A stretch of 64,000 nt of DNA, taken from contig JAAYPK010000082.1 of the NCBI GenBank assembly GCA_012519845.1, forward strand, positions 1 through 64,000, given 5' to 3'. The notes under the pieces were generated by a model. It did not search any database. It was given only the letters and a program-made list of their open reading frames with translations, and was not told the DNA's origin. Within the stretch, counting starts at the first letter, position 1. Each line of letters begins with the position of its first letter. The translations under genes and the position numbers were made by a program. Source of the stretch: Clostridiales bacterium (lineage in GTDB: Bacteria; Bacillota; Clostridia; Clostridiales; Clostridiaceae). This document shows positions 28,598-37,080 of the stretch, in pieces.

Positions 28598-29281
28598 ATG
28601 AAGAAGAAATATACAAAGGTTCTGATGAAAATGTTACTAACAATAGCAGTTTTAGGACTAGCAGTATTGGCAATGTGTTTGATTATAATTAATATTGTTG
28701 AAAAAGAGGAAAAGAATATTGTAAATATAAATGATTTACCTAAGGAGGTAGATGCAATTATTGTTCTTGGAGCTGGAGTTAAAGAAGATGGAACTCCTTC
28801 AGATATTTTGGTAGATAGACTAGATACAGCTATAAAAATTCATAATGAAAATGTAAATGGTAAGATTTTAGTAAGTGGTGATCATGGTAGCGATAATTAT
28901 AATGAAGTAAAAATAATGAAAGAGTATATTTTAAATAATAGTGATATTGATGAAGATGATATTTTTATGGACCATGCAGGTTTTAGTACTTATGATTCAA
29001 TATATAGGGCTTGCAATATTTTCAAAATTAAAAAAGCTATTATTGTAACTAATGAATATCATTTAAAAAGAGCATTATATATTGGAGAAAAAATGAATAT
29101 TAAGGTTTATGGTGTTTCTTCTGATATAAGAAATTATATTGGAATTGATTATTATAAATTTAGAGAAAGGGCAGCTCAAATAAAAGACTTCTTTTTAGTT
29201 AATGTTTTAAAGCCTGAATCTAAATATTTAGGAAAGGAAATTCCAATAGATTCTTCAAAGGGAAGTGAAACAAATGATTAA
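28598..29281 (+). CDS. YdcF/SanA/ElyC-family envelope protein (DUF218)
   Basis: Start ATG 28598 lies 10 bases after GAAAGG; the upstream ATG 28580 overlaps the site. An N-terminal membrane helix (residues 10-35) anchors the protein, with the main domain outside. The domain has DAIIVLGAGVKEDGTPSDILVDRLDTAI, ILVSGDHGSDNYNEV, DHAGFSTYDSIYRA and IVTNEYHLKRALYI, the DUF218 blocks. Relatives (SanA, ElyC, YdcF) affect envelope integrity and vancomycin exclusion in Escherichia coli; the biochemical role is not known. The 227 aa length is normal. Confidence 0.85.
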   Translation: MKKKYTKVLMKMLLTIAVLGLAVLAMCLIIINIVEKEEKNIVNINDLPKEVDAIIVLGAGVKEDGTPSDILVDRLDTAIKIHNENVNGKILVSGDHGSDNYNEVKIMKEYILNNSDIDEDDIFMDHAGFSTYDSIYRACNIFKIKKAIIVTNEYHLKRALYIGEKMNIKVYGVSSDIRNYIGIDYYKFRERAAQIKDFFLVNVLKPESKYLGKEIPIDSSKGSETND

Positions 29282-29407
29282 TTATGAATAAAAAATAAAA
29301 AAATTCATAAAAAATTCAAAATTACTATAAAGTATATTAAATATCCTCCGATAATAATAATAACAAAAGAAATTTCATAATTAAAACTCAAATGAGGGGT
29401 GATTTTT

Positions 29408-29728
29408 ATGTTAGATAGTGTTGGAGTAGCAATGGACAGACTTATTAAGGCTGAAAATTCAAAAGTAAGTAAAACAAATTCTGCAACTAGAATTAAAAAA
29501 GAAGGTGATGATGATGGAAGATCATCACATAATTTTAAGGAAGACTTATATAAGGCAAGAGAGAAAAAAGTTTTTAAAGTGGAAGCAGAAAAAGAAGTTA
29601 TTGACCCGGATATTATTGTTTCTTCAAGTTTAAGTGAGAAATTAGAAGAGCAAAAACGTATTGGTAAATTAGTAGAAGAAAAATTCGTTAAAAATCCAAA
29701 GGTTAATAAAATTATTAAATTCAAGTAA
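29408..29728 (+). CDS. Hypothetical protein, 106 aa, charged and partly coiled
   Basis: Start ATG 29408 lies 8 bases after GAGGGG; an in-frame GTG at 29399 overlaps that site. The product is highly charged, with an N-terminal helix (MLDSVGVAMDRLIKAEN), a Ser/Asp/Lys-rich middle and a C-terminal coil (SSSLSEKLEEQKRIGKLVEEK). No signal peptide, no Cys, no membrane helix. I do not recognise it. It is a single gene between the DUF218 gene and a perfect bidirectional terminator. Confidence 0.6.
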   Translation: MLDSVGVAMDRLIKAENSKVSKTNSATRIKKEGDDDGRSSHNFKEDLYKAREKKVFKVEAEKEVIDPDIIVSSSLSEKLEEQKRIGKLVEEKFVKNPKVNKIIKFK

Positions 29729-29770
29729 AAAAACACCTAAGAATTTGGGGGAATTCTTAGGTGTTTTTTT
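29727..29770. terminator. Perfect bidirectional terminator
   Basis: A 19-bp perfect stem from AAAAAAACACC to GGTGTTTTTTT with a 6-base loop (29746-29751). It serves the 106-aa gene and the convergent patatin/DUF5685/J-like operon. Confidence 0.9.
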
Positions 29771-29800
29771 ATTACCACTGTCACAATTATTTAGAACCTC

Positions 29801-30310
29801 TTAACATAAGCCTCCTTTATTTGAGTTTGAAGAAGAATTATTACAAAGGTTTAAATTATTTTTCTTATTAGTGGATGTATTATTTTTATATGATCTTACT
29901 TTTTTGTTTAATTCTGATAATGTATCTTTATATTCTGAATTATAGGGATTTAACTTGCAAGCTTCTTTAACATGATTAACTCCTGATTCAATTAAACCTT
30001 TTTTAATAAGAAGAATTCCAATTAAGAAATTCCATTCAGCAGAAGAAAAATCAGATATAAGATTAAGCTTTGCTTCAGCCTTAACAAATTCATCTTCTTC
30101 AATTAAATCACGTACTTCTTCTAAAGTTATATTATGATTTATCATTCTAAAGGCTTCATTTGCCTCATTAACTTTTTCAGTGTAAAGTTCTTTAAAGCTA
30201 TTATCATCTAAATCATCTTCATTATATGTTTTTAATTTCTCTTCATAGGCTATTTTAATATCTTTTATTGAAGAATTTGGAGTTATACCTAAAACTTTAT
30301 ATGGATCCAT
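29801..30310 (-). CDS. J-domain-like protein with missing HPD, last of a three-gene operon
   Basis: Residues 1-60 (MDPYKVLGITPNSSIKDIKIAYEEKL then VNEANEAFRMI) have the shape of a DnaJ J-domain, but the loop that should read YHPD reads YNED, so it should not stimulate a DnaK ATPase in the normal way. Residues 65-130 are helical and TPR-like (AEWNFLIGILLIKKGLIESGVNHVKEACKLNPYN). The tail is Asn/Ser-rich and ends GGLC. The start follows AAAGGAG. It lies 17 bases downstream of the DUF5685 gene, in one operon with it and the patatin gene. A scaffold or assembly role is only a guess. Confidence 0.65.
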   Translation of the reverse strand: MDPYKVLGITPNSSIKDIKIAYEEKLKTYNEDDLDDNSFKELYTEKVNEANEAFRMINHNITLEEVRDLIEEDEFVKAEAKLNLISDFSSAEWNFLIGILLIKKGLIESGVNHVKEACKLNPYNSEYKDTLSELNKKVRSYKNNTSTNKKNNLNLCNNSSSNSNKGGLC

Positions 30311-30327
30311 AATAAATCTCCTTTATA

Positions 30328-31176
30328 TTATATTTTTGATAGAACATAATTATTTTTACTTGGCAAACCTAAGTCTATTACATTTAGAATTAAATCATTG
30401 TTTTTTATTAAAGAAAGTTTATTTACTGCATTTTTACAATTATCAATTAATAGAACTAATTGAAATTCTATTATTTCTTTTATTGTAGATACATCACAAG
30501 TATTGTAACAAGAAAGAATTGGATTAAATCTATTACTATCTTTATCCTCCTTTAGATCATCAAGAGCATCAATTAAATAAATCCATTTCCCTAATGAATA
30601 TCCTAAAGAATATAATAATTCTCTATTATTATAAGATTCATAGTCTAATTCAATAGGTGCTTCTTTAAAAATTTCCCCTAAAATAGAACTAAAGGGATGA
30701 CAAATATAATCTATAGAATAAAAAGACTTATTATTTTCAAGTGAATTTAAAAAATCTAAATTTCTTTCCATACTGGTTATTATATTTTTGTTTTTAATTT
30801 TAGTGTAAAATGGTTTAATAATTTTTCTTAAATATATGTTTTTAGCTTTTTTTTCATCATTGCAATCATCTAATATTTTAAAATATGTTAAAGCAATATT
30901 AAATTCTGTAATATAATTTAGTATTTTGCTGTTCACTAATATGTTTTTTTTAGTAAAAGGATATTTTATACAATTTGAAAGTCTAGTATTTCCAGAGGAT
31001 TTATTTAATCCGTCTAATAATACAATAAAAAATGTACTATCATAATTAAGAAAAAACCTTGGAATGTGGCCAAAAACATCTTTTATTGAATGGCATAGAC
31101 TACAATAGTAACTTTGAAATAATTCGAAATCTGATACTTTTAATTCATCCTTTATTGGAGTTATATAACCAAACAT
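30328..31176 (-). CDS. DUF5685-family protein
   Basis: The N-terminus MFGYITPIKDELKVSDFELFQSYYCSLCHSI is the hallmark of the DUF5685 family, with its CxxC pair. The rest is a helical domain with an SLGKWIYLIDALDDLKEDKDSNRFNP block, where the Asp-rich DxxxD resembles the metal-binding helices of polyprenyl synthase-type folds. The function is not known. The 282 aa length is normal for the family. It starts 11 bases after the patatin gene, AAGGAG before the ATG, and is followed by the J-like gene, an arrangement seen as a small conserved operon. Confidence 0.8.
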   Translation of the reverse strand: MFGYITPIKDELKVSDFELFQSYYCSLCHSIKDVFGHIPRFFLNYDSTFFIVLLDGLNKSSGNTRLSNCIKYPFTKKNILVNSKILNYITEFNIALTYFKILDDCNDEKKAKNIYLRKIIKPFYTKIKNKNIITSMERNLDFLNSLENNKSFYSIDYICHPFSSILGEIFKEAPIELDYESYNNRELLYSLGYSLGKWIYLIDALDDLKEDKDSNRFNPILSCYNTCDVSTIKEIIEFQLVLLIDNCKNAVNKLSLIKNNDLILNVIDLGLPSKNNYVLSKI

Positions 31177-31187
31177 ATAAAATCTCC

Positions 31188-32096
31188 TTATAAGTAATAA
31201 TTTTCAATATATTTTTCAGTTTCCTTTAAATCATAAGAATTAGCCATTTCCTTTAAATGAGGCACCTTTTTATAATCATCAATTTCTATATCTTTAAATA
31301 ATGTTGGGTTTATTCTAAAATAATTTTTCTCTAGTAATACTGAAATAAGCAAATGCTCAAGTGAGGCAGTGTCGTTTAATAATACTGAGGTTAATGGAAG
31401 CTTAACAGTGGAAAAAGGATTAAAAGCCCATTGTAAAAGTCCCCAATTTTTAGTATTACCTATAATTCTTTTAGGGGTAACTCCTGTTCCAATTGATAAT
31501 ACTCTAAAGTCTTCAAGTTTATATTTATTAGGTAATTCCTTCATAACACCAATCACAGAAGCAATACCAGGAGAATTTGTAATAATGCCACCATCTATAA
31601 AATCATTATGAGAAGGAAAATAAGTTGGTGCAGCAGAACTTGCTAAAGCTATATTTATTAATTTTTCATCTAAATAATGATTTTTACATAGATTATTAAA
31701 GAATATACCTTGCCAATGTCGTTTGTTTATTCCTTTTACATTAAAGGATGGAATGAATATATATTTTTTTAGGTCTTTAATAGTTGAATTATTTGGAATA
31801 ATTGAATTAAAAGCTTCAGCTAAATGTTTATTTGAAAATTTAGGTTTAAATAGATTAAGTCTTTTTGGAGTAAATATTCTTTTTATATTATTAAAGCTAT
31901 ACATGTTATCAATAGTATTTATATTAATACCATAGGCTAATGCAATAGCAATAATTGCACCAGTAGATGCTCCTGTAAATAAATCTGTATCTTTTATTAA
32001 GTTAGGATAAGCATTGCATAATCTTTTGAGAAGTGCTGTAGATAATGACCCTTTAATTCCACCTCCATCAAAGGCAATTATTCTAAACTTTGGCAT
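31188..32096 (-). CDS. Patatin-like phospholipase
   Basis: Residues 1-20 (FRIIAFDGGGIKGSLSTALL) contain the oxyanion-hole glycine loop. The nucleophile motif is GASTGAI (GxSxG) near residue 43-47, and the catalytic Asp is in IDGGIITNSPG. All dyad residues are present, so it should be an active lipid acyl hydrolase. The 302 aa length fits the bacterial patatin family, part of which includes CBASS phospholipase effectors (CapV), but no cyclic nucleotide synthase lies here, so defence is not supported. It is the first gene of an operon with a DUF5685 protein and a J-like protein. Confidence 0.85.
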   Translation of the reverse strand: MPKFRIIAFDGGGIKGSLSTALLKRLCNAYPNLIKDTDLFTGASTGAIIAIALAYGININTIDNMYSFNNIKRIFTPKRLNLFKPKFSNKHLAEAFNSIIPNNSTIKDLKKYIFIPSFNVKGINKRHWQGIFFNNLCKNHYLDEKLINIALASSAAPTYFPSHNDFIDGGIITNSPGIASVIGVMKELPNKYKLEDFRVLSIGTGVTPKRIIGNTKNWGLLQWAFNPFSTVKLPLTSVLLNDTASLEHLLISVLLEKNYFRINPTLFKDIEIDDYKKVPHLKEMANSYDLKETEKYIENYYL

Positions 32097-32230
32097 TTTT
32101 ACCTCTAAGAAAATAATCTTATATTATTCTATGTAAAAGAAGAAAAAATGTTATTAAATCATTATGATAGAAAAGCAGGCAAAATTTATGTATAATGATA
32201 TTTATATGCTACTAAGGAGGAAATAGATAA

Positions 32231-32878
32231 ATGAAAAAAGAAACATTTGCAAAAGGTTTTAATTTCTACAAGTTGTTTTGGATTTTTTTTATAGGATGTT
32301 TTTTAGGTGTGGTTATTGAAACTATATGGTGTTTAGTAACTAGGTTTAAATTTGAAAGTAGAAGTGGATTAATATACGGACCATTTAATCTTGTTTATGG
32401 TTTTGGAGCTGTTTTTATAACAGTAGCACTTTATTGGTTAAGGAATAAGCGCGATTTATGGATTTTTTTAGGTGGAACAATACTTGGTGGTGCATTTGAA
32501 TATTTATGTAGTTATGTACAACAGGCCATGTTTAGCACTGTTTCATGGGAGTATTCTAATATGCCTTTTAATTTGCATGGGAGAATTAATTTAACATATT
32601 CATTCTTTTGGGGAATACTTGCATTATTATGGGTAAAGGAAGTTTATCCAAGAGTGTCAAATCTAATAGAAATAATACCAGCTAAAATTGGTAAGCCTTT
32701 AACATACATATTGTTATTATTTATGATATTCAATAGCGCAATATCTGCTATGGCAGTTAATAGACAAGTTGAAAGACGAAATAATATAGAAGCAACTTCT
32801 TCTGTAGATGTCTTTTTGGACAAGCATTATCCTGATGAATTGTTAAAAAAAGTTTACGCAAATATGATATTTAAATAG
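32231..32878 (+). CDS. CmpB-type putative ABC transporter permease
   Basis: The product (215 aa) has four to five membrane helices and the segment FKFESRSGLIYGPFNLVYGFGA, the signature of the family annotated as putative ABC-transporter type IV (CmpB). No ATPase or binding protein is adjacent, so transport is unproven. The ribosome binding site AAGGAGGAA precedes the ATG by 9 bases. The gene is divergent from the patatin operon and lies 47 bases before the helicase gene. Confidence 0.8.
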   Translation: MKKETFAKGFNFYKLFWIFFIGCFLGVVIETIWCLVTRFKFESRSGLIYGPFNLVYGFGAVFITVALYWLRNKRDLWIFLGGTILGGAFEYLCSYVQQAMFSTVSWEYSNMPFNLHGRINLTYSFFWGILALLWVKEVYPRVSNLIEIIPAKIGKPLTYILLLFMIFNSAISAMAVNRQVERRNNIEATSSVDVFLDKHYPDELLKKVYANMIFK

Positions 32879-32925
32879 GTTATAATATATTTAAGGACAT
32901 TTAAAATAGTACTGGAGGGGATAAT

Positions 32926-34683
32926 ATGAAAGATAATGCATTACAAAGGGAATTTAAAAAGCTAAAAAATCAATTTAATCAAATTGAAAATATTGCTCAT
33001 CATACTAAGGGTGGTGCTTTAATAGAGCATGAAACTACAGTAAGAAAAAAAATCCTCCTATTATTAGAAATGGAAAATGAAGGTTTTAAAGATTACGAAG
33101 AAGTATTAGATAAATATAATAATCTTTTACAAGATATATCTATTGAAATATTAACAGACTATAATAAGAAAAATAATACTGATTTTGATTACTATTCAGT
33201 AGCAAGAGGAAATTATAATTCTCTTGTTAATTCAGGCATAATTACTGTATTAACAAAAAATCATATTCCAAAATTAATTGCTAAAGAGTTTGAAGAAAAT
33301 TTTCCTAACAATCCTAAGGATGAATATAAAGAAGTAAGACACATTAAAAGAAAATTTGTTATTCATTTAGGTGACACTAATACAGGGAAAACCTATAATG
33401 CTATTCAAAGGTTAAAGGAAAGTGAAAGTGGTGTATATTTATCTCCTTTAAGGATTTTAGCTTTAGAAAATTATGAAAGATTAAATAATGAAGGAATATT
33501 ATGCGATCTTCAAACTGGAGAAGAGGAAATATTAAAAGAAGGTGCCTCTCATTTATCATGTACAATAGAAAAATTAAACTTAAAGAAAGAATATGATATA
33601 GCAATAATTGATGAGATACAAATGATAAATGATTCTGAAAGAGGAGCAGCATGGACAAGAGCACTTCTTGGAGTAAAAGCAAAAGAAGTTCATGTTTGTG
33701 GAGCAATAAATGCTTTAGGTATAATTAAAAAAATATTAGATGATTGCAAAGAGTCTTATGAAATAATTCAGTATAATAGAAGAATTCCTTTAATTGTAGA
33801 GGATAAGGAATTTTCCTCTAAAAATGTACTTGAAGGAGATGCTATAGTAGTATTTTCAAAGAAAAAGGTTCTTGAATTGGCAGATGAGTATTCTAATAGA
33901 GGTATTAAGGCAAGTATTATATATGGAGATTTACCACCAGAAGTAAGAAGAAAGCAATATAATCAATTTATTAATAATCAAAGTACTATATTAATTACTA
34001 CTGATGCAATTGGAATGGGAGTAAATTTACCTATTAGAAGAATAATATTCTTAGGCATTAGGAAATTTGATGGGGATGAAGTTAGAGAGCTAACTTCACA
34101 AGAAATAAAGCAAATTGCAGGTAGGGCAGGTAGAAAAGGCATTTATGATGAAGGATTTGTTTCATCTACTAAGGGTAATATTGAAATAATAAAAAACAAA
34201 CTTATGGAAGAAGATGAAAAAATAACACAGGCTGTTATAGGACCTTCAGAAGCAATACTAAAAATAAAAGCTTTACCCTTAATTGAAAAATTGGCATTAT
34301 GGAGTACCAGAAAAGAAAAGGTAGATTTTTATAGAAAAATGGATATTAGTAATTATATTATTGTACTTGATAAAATTAAGCAATTAAAGTTAAAAGAAGA
34401 AATTCAATGGAAATTACTAAAAATACCATTCGATGTGTTATCTGATGAATTAATGAAAGAGTTTTTATTTTATGTTGATGAGCTTTTCATATCAAAAAAT
34501 AAAACTATATCCAAGCCTACATTATTAGGTGGTTCTTTAGATGAATTAGAAATATATTATCAAAAAGTAAACATGTATTACGCTTTTGGAAAAGTATTTA
34601 ATTTAAATATTGATATAGATTGGGTATATAAAGAAAGGATTTCTATAAGTGAGGATATAAATTTAATATTACTTAGTATATAA
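32926..34683 (+). CDS. Suv3-like ATP-dependent RNA helicase
   Basis: A superfamily 2 DExH helicase. Walker A is GDTNTGKTYNAIQRL, motif Ia LSPLRILALENYERLN, motif II IAIIDEIQM, motif III AKEVHVCGA, motif V TTDAIGMGVNLP and motif VI QIAGRAGRKG. The text fits mitochondrial SUV3 and its bacterial relatives; the N-terminal 140 residues and the C-terminal helical part are the usual Suv3 extensions. In mitochondria Suv3 works with a 3'-5' exonuclease in RNA turnover; no RNase is adjacent here. The length of 585 aa is normal. It has GGAGGGG before the ATG and a terminator after the stop. Confidence 0.85.
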   Translation: MKDNALQREFKKLKNQFNQIENIAHHTKGGALIEHETTVRKKILLLLEMENEGFKDYEEVLDKYNNLLQDISIEILTDYNKKNNTDFDYYSVARGNYNSLVNSGIITVLTKNHIPKLIAKEFEENFPNNPKDEYKEVRHIKRKFVIHLGDTNTGKTYNAIQRLKESESGVYLSPLRILALENYERLNNEGILCDLQTGEEEILKEGASHLSCTIEKLNLKKEYDIAIIDEIQMINDSERGAAWTRALLGVKAKEVHVCGAINALGIIKKILDDCKESYEIIQYNRRIPLIVEDKEFSSKNVLEGDAIVVFSKKKVLELADEYSNRGIKASIIYGDLPPEVRRKQYNQFINNQSTILITTDAIGMGVNLPIRRIIFLGIRKFDGDEVRELTSQEIKQIAGRAGRKGIYDEGFVSSTKGNIEIIKNKLMEEDEKITQAVIGPSEAILKIKALPLIEKLALWSTRKEKVDFYRKMDISNYIIVLDKIKQLKLKEEIQWKLLKIPFDVLSDELMKEFLFYVDELFISKNKTISKPTLLGGSLDELEIYYQKVNMYYAFGKVFNLNIDIDWVYKERISISEDINLILLSI

Positions 34684-34713
34684 ATATATTAACTTATTTC
34701 AGAATAAGAAAGT

Positions 34714-34754
34714 AAAAAAGAAGCTAACTAGATTTAAATGCTAGCTTCTTTTTT
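34714..34754 (+). terminator. Intrinsic terminator after the helicase gene
   Basis: Stem AAAAAAGAAGCTA / TAGCTTCTTTTTT around a 15-base loop. Confidence 0.8.
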
Positions 34755-34825
34755 AGTGTATATTTATTATTATTTGTAACAAAATAATATAGAATAATTA
34801 GAAACGACAGTAATCTTAAAAATGA

Positions 34826-34948
34826 AATTATATTAATATTAGTTTTGTACAGTTCTTAAAATATGGAGATATATATGTATCCGTAGGACAAGCTCAAATA
34901 AATAAAGAAATCAGTGATATCTATCCAACTAGCTACGTTCTTCTTTAG
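34826..34948 (+). pseudogene. Possible coding remnant in a 320-base gap
   Basis: The gap 34684-35002 has a terminator at its left end and then this open stretch of 41 codons without a usable start. It translates to NYINISFVQFLKYGDIYVSV followed by GQAQINKEISDIYPTSYVLL and a stop. The codon use looks gene-like (more GC than the flanks) but the start is lost to an in-frame TGA at 34823. I do not recognise the parent. It could be chance; apart from it I see nothing in the gap. Confidence 0.25.
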
Positions 34949-35002
34949 TGTTTCATTTCTGTTGACTAGTTTTAAATTTTTACTTAATCCCCGTAATTCT
35001 CA

Positions 35003-35788
35003 TTAATTTAGAAAAAATACATGACTTAAAGGCATTATACAAATTCCAAGGACGATAGAAAAAATATATGTAAATTTGTCACCATTTTTTCTTGCCTCAG
35101 GTAATAGCTCCTCTAAAGAGATATAAAGCATAATTCCTGCAACTAATGCAAAGGTAATGCTAAGAATAACATCATTAATATATGGCCTTAAAAATAAAAA
35201 AGCAATAAGGGCACCAAAAGGCTCAGCAAGGGCAGAATATAAAGTATATTTTATTGCCAGTAATCTACTGTTTGTACCGTAATATATAGGTATGGCTATA
35301 GCTATTCCTTCAGGTATGTTATGAAGGGATATTGATAAAGCAACGTAAATACCTAATGACTTGTCATGATATCCAGAAATAAATGTAGCAATACCTTCAG
35401 GAAAATTATGAAGTATTAAAGCTATCATAGAAACTAAGCCTACCTTATAAATAACTGCAGAATTATTAGAATTAAGAGTTGTGTTACCTGTAGTGTCAGG
35501 AATAAAAGAATCGATAAGATAAGCAATTGCTATTCCAATAATTAAAAATAATAGTGATAAAAGCATTCCTTTTAAATTTCCATTATGTTTGATTAAAGTG
35601 GAACTAGCCTCAGGAAATAAATCAGTAAGGGAGATTGTAATCATAACTCCAGCTGAAAATCCCAAGGAAAAAGAAATTATTTTATTATTATTATTTTTTG
35701 TAAAGAAAACTAATAAGCCTCCTAGTACTGTTGATAAACCACTAAATAATGCTAAAATAAAAGGGAAAAGAATTTTAGAATCTAACAT
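35003..35788 (-). CDS. zupT: ZIP-family zinc transporter (ZupT-like)
   Basis: The product (261 aa) has eight membrane helices. Helices four and five carry the metal-site motifs HNFPEGIATFISG and HNIPEGIAIAIP, which define the ZIP family and its ZupT group (broad divalent metal uptake). The short N-terminal outside loop and the loop SFIPDTTGNTTLNSNN are normal. ATG follows AAAGGAG. It stands alone, divergent from ytvI. No Zur or Fur-like box was noticed upstream. Confidence 0.9.
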   Translation of the reverse strand: MLDSKILFPFILALFSGLSTVLGGLLVFFTKNNNNKIISFSLGFSAGVMITISLTDLFPEASSTLIKHNGNLKGMLLSLLFLIIGIAIAYLIDSFIPDTTGNTTLNSNNSAVIYKVGLVSMIALILHNFPEGIATFISGYHDKSLGIYVALSISLHNIPEGIAIAIPIYYGTNSRLLAIKYTLYSALAEPFGALIAFLFLRPYINDVILSITFALVAGIMLYISLEELLPEARKNGDKFTYIFSIVLGICIMPLSHVFFLN

Positions 35789-35916
35789 AAATACTCCTTT
35801 GTAAATTAATTTATTACTCTAATGTATTTATATGTGATTCCATTTATTCTTTAGATTCATTGTAAAAGTATATATTTTATTCTATAATTTAATAATAATT
35901 ATAAAGAAGGTGACTT

Positions 35917-36993
35917 ATGAAAAAATTCTTTAGTGCAGTGGCACAATATTTTTCAGAAGATTTGATTAAATCAATAAAGAAAATAAGCAAATTTTTATTA
36001 ATTTATTCTGTGTGTTTTATAATTTTAGCCATGGGTATTAAGTATGCCATACCTTTTGTTATTGCATATTTTATTGCTATATCTATAAGACCCTTAAAAA
36101 ACAAAATATTATTATTAAATAATAAAACTAAAAAAATTAAATTAACTGATGGTGTTGTTTCATTATTATTAACCTTGTTAATTATTGCAATTTTAGTTGT
36201 TATAGTTTTTGGAATTGGTTATAAAATTGTTGGAGAGTTCTATAATTTTTACATATATATTTCAAATGATAATAATGTGAATGAACTATATAAAGAGTTT
36301 ACATCAAAGGGAAATGAATTATTATCTAATTTTGATCCTGCAATTATAGAAAAAGCTAATGAAGTTTTAGGAAAGTTAATATCAACTATAACAGGATTAA
36401 TGGCTACCTTCGTAAATAATTTACTTGGAATAATTGTATCCATACCAACAGCAGTAATAATGGTATTAATTACGATTATAGCTACCTTTTTCTTTATAAA
36501 AGATATTGATAAAATTCATAGTAAATTAAGAGGAGCTTTTTCTAAAAAAGGTCTTGAATTAATTAATAAAATTAGGAAAAAGAAAAATGATATATTTGGA
36601 GGATATTTAAAAGCATTAGGAGTAATCCTCATTGCAATTACTATATATACAACAATTATTTACTATATAGCGGATGTAAAATATGCTTTTGTTCTTGCAG
36701 TATTAACAGCTTTAGTTGATGCTTTGCCTTTATTTGGAGCAGGAATTTTTTATGGAATACTTGCTATAATAGCTATAGTATCTGGTAACATTAAAGGATT
36801 TATTATTTTAATAATAGGATATATTGGAGTTGTTGTTATTAGACAGTACTTAGAACAAAAGTTAGTTTCAAGCTTTTTAGGGATACATCCCTTAATTGTT
36901 ATAATTGCAATATTTTTAGCCTTAACACCTTTAGGATTTATAGGTACATTTTATTTTTTAGGTGCTGTATTATTGTATGAGGTAATAACATAA
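35917..36993 (+). CDS. ytvI: YtvI-like sporulation membrane protein (AI-2E exporter family)
   Basis: The product (358 aa) has about eight membrane helices with the AI-2E family layout: two N-terminal helices, an amphipathic region (residues 100-160), then DALPLFGAGIFYGILAIIAI and the closing helices with LEQKLVSSFLGIHPLIVIIAIFLAL. Within that family the length, N-terminus and clostridial context fit YtvI, a membrane protein listed among sporulation genes; the molecular function is unknown. ATG follows GAAGGTGAC. It is a single gene. An alternative is a general AI-2E permease. Confidence 0.7.
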   Translation: MKKFFSAVAQYFSEDLIKSIKKISKFLLIYSVCFIILAMGIKYAIPFVIAYFIAISIRPLKNKILLLNNKTKKIKLTDGVVSLLLTLLIIAILVVIVFGIGYKIVGEFYNFYIYISNDNNVNELYKEFTSKGNELLSNFDPAIIEKANEVLGKLISTITGLMATFVNNLLGIIVSIPTAVIMVLITIIATFFFIKDIDKIHSKLRGAFSKKGLELINKIRKKKNDIFGGYLKALGVILIAITIYTTIIYYIADVKYAFVLAVLTALVDALPLFGAGIFYGILAIIAIVSGNIKGFIILIIGYIGVVVIRQYLEQKLVSSFLGIHPLIVIIAIFLALTPLGFIGTFYFLGAVLLYEVIT

Positions 36994-37080
36994 GGAAAAC
37001 TAGATATTTTGTTAGAAAAGTAATATAATTAATATATCTGTGTTTAGTTGGGGAACACAAAATAAAAGGGGGAAATGGAA

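Noticed and set aside
31188-32096. CBASS anti-phage operon around the patatin gene
   Set aside because: No CD-NTase, HORMA or other CBASS gene is near; the partners are a DUF5685 and a J-like protein.
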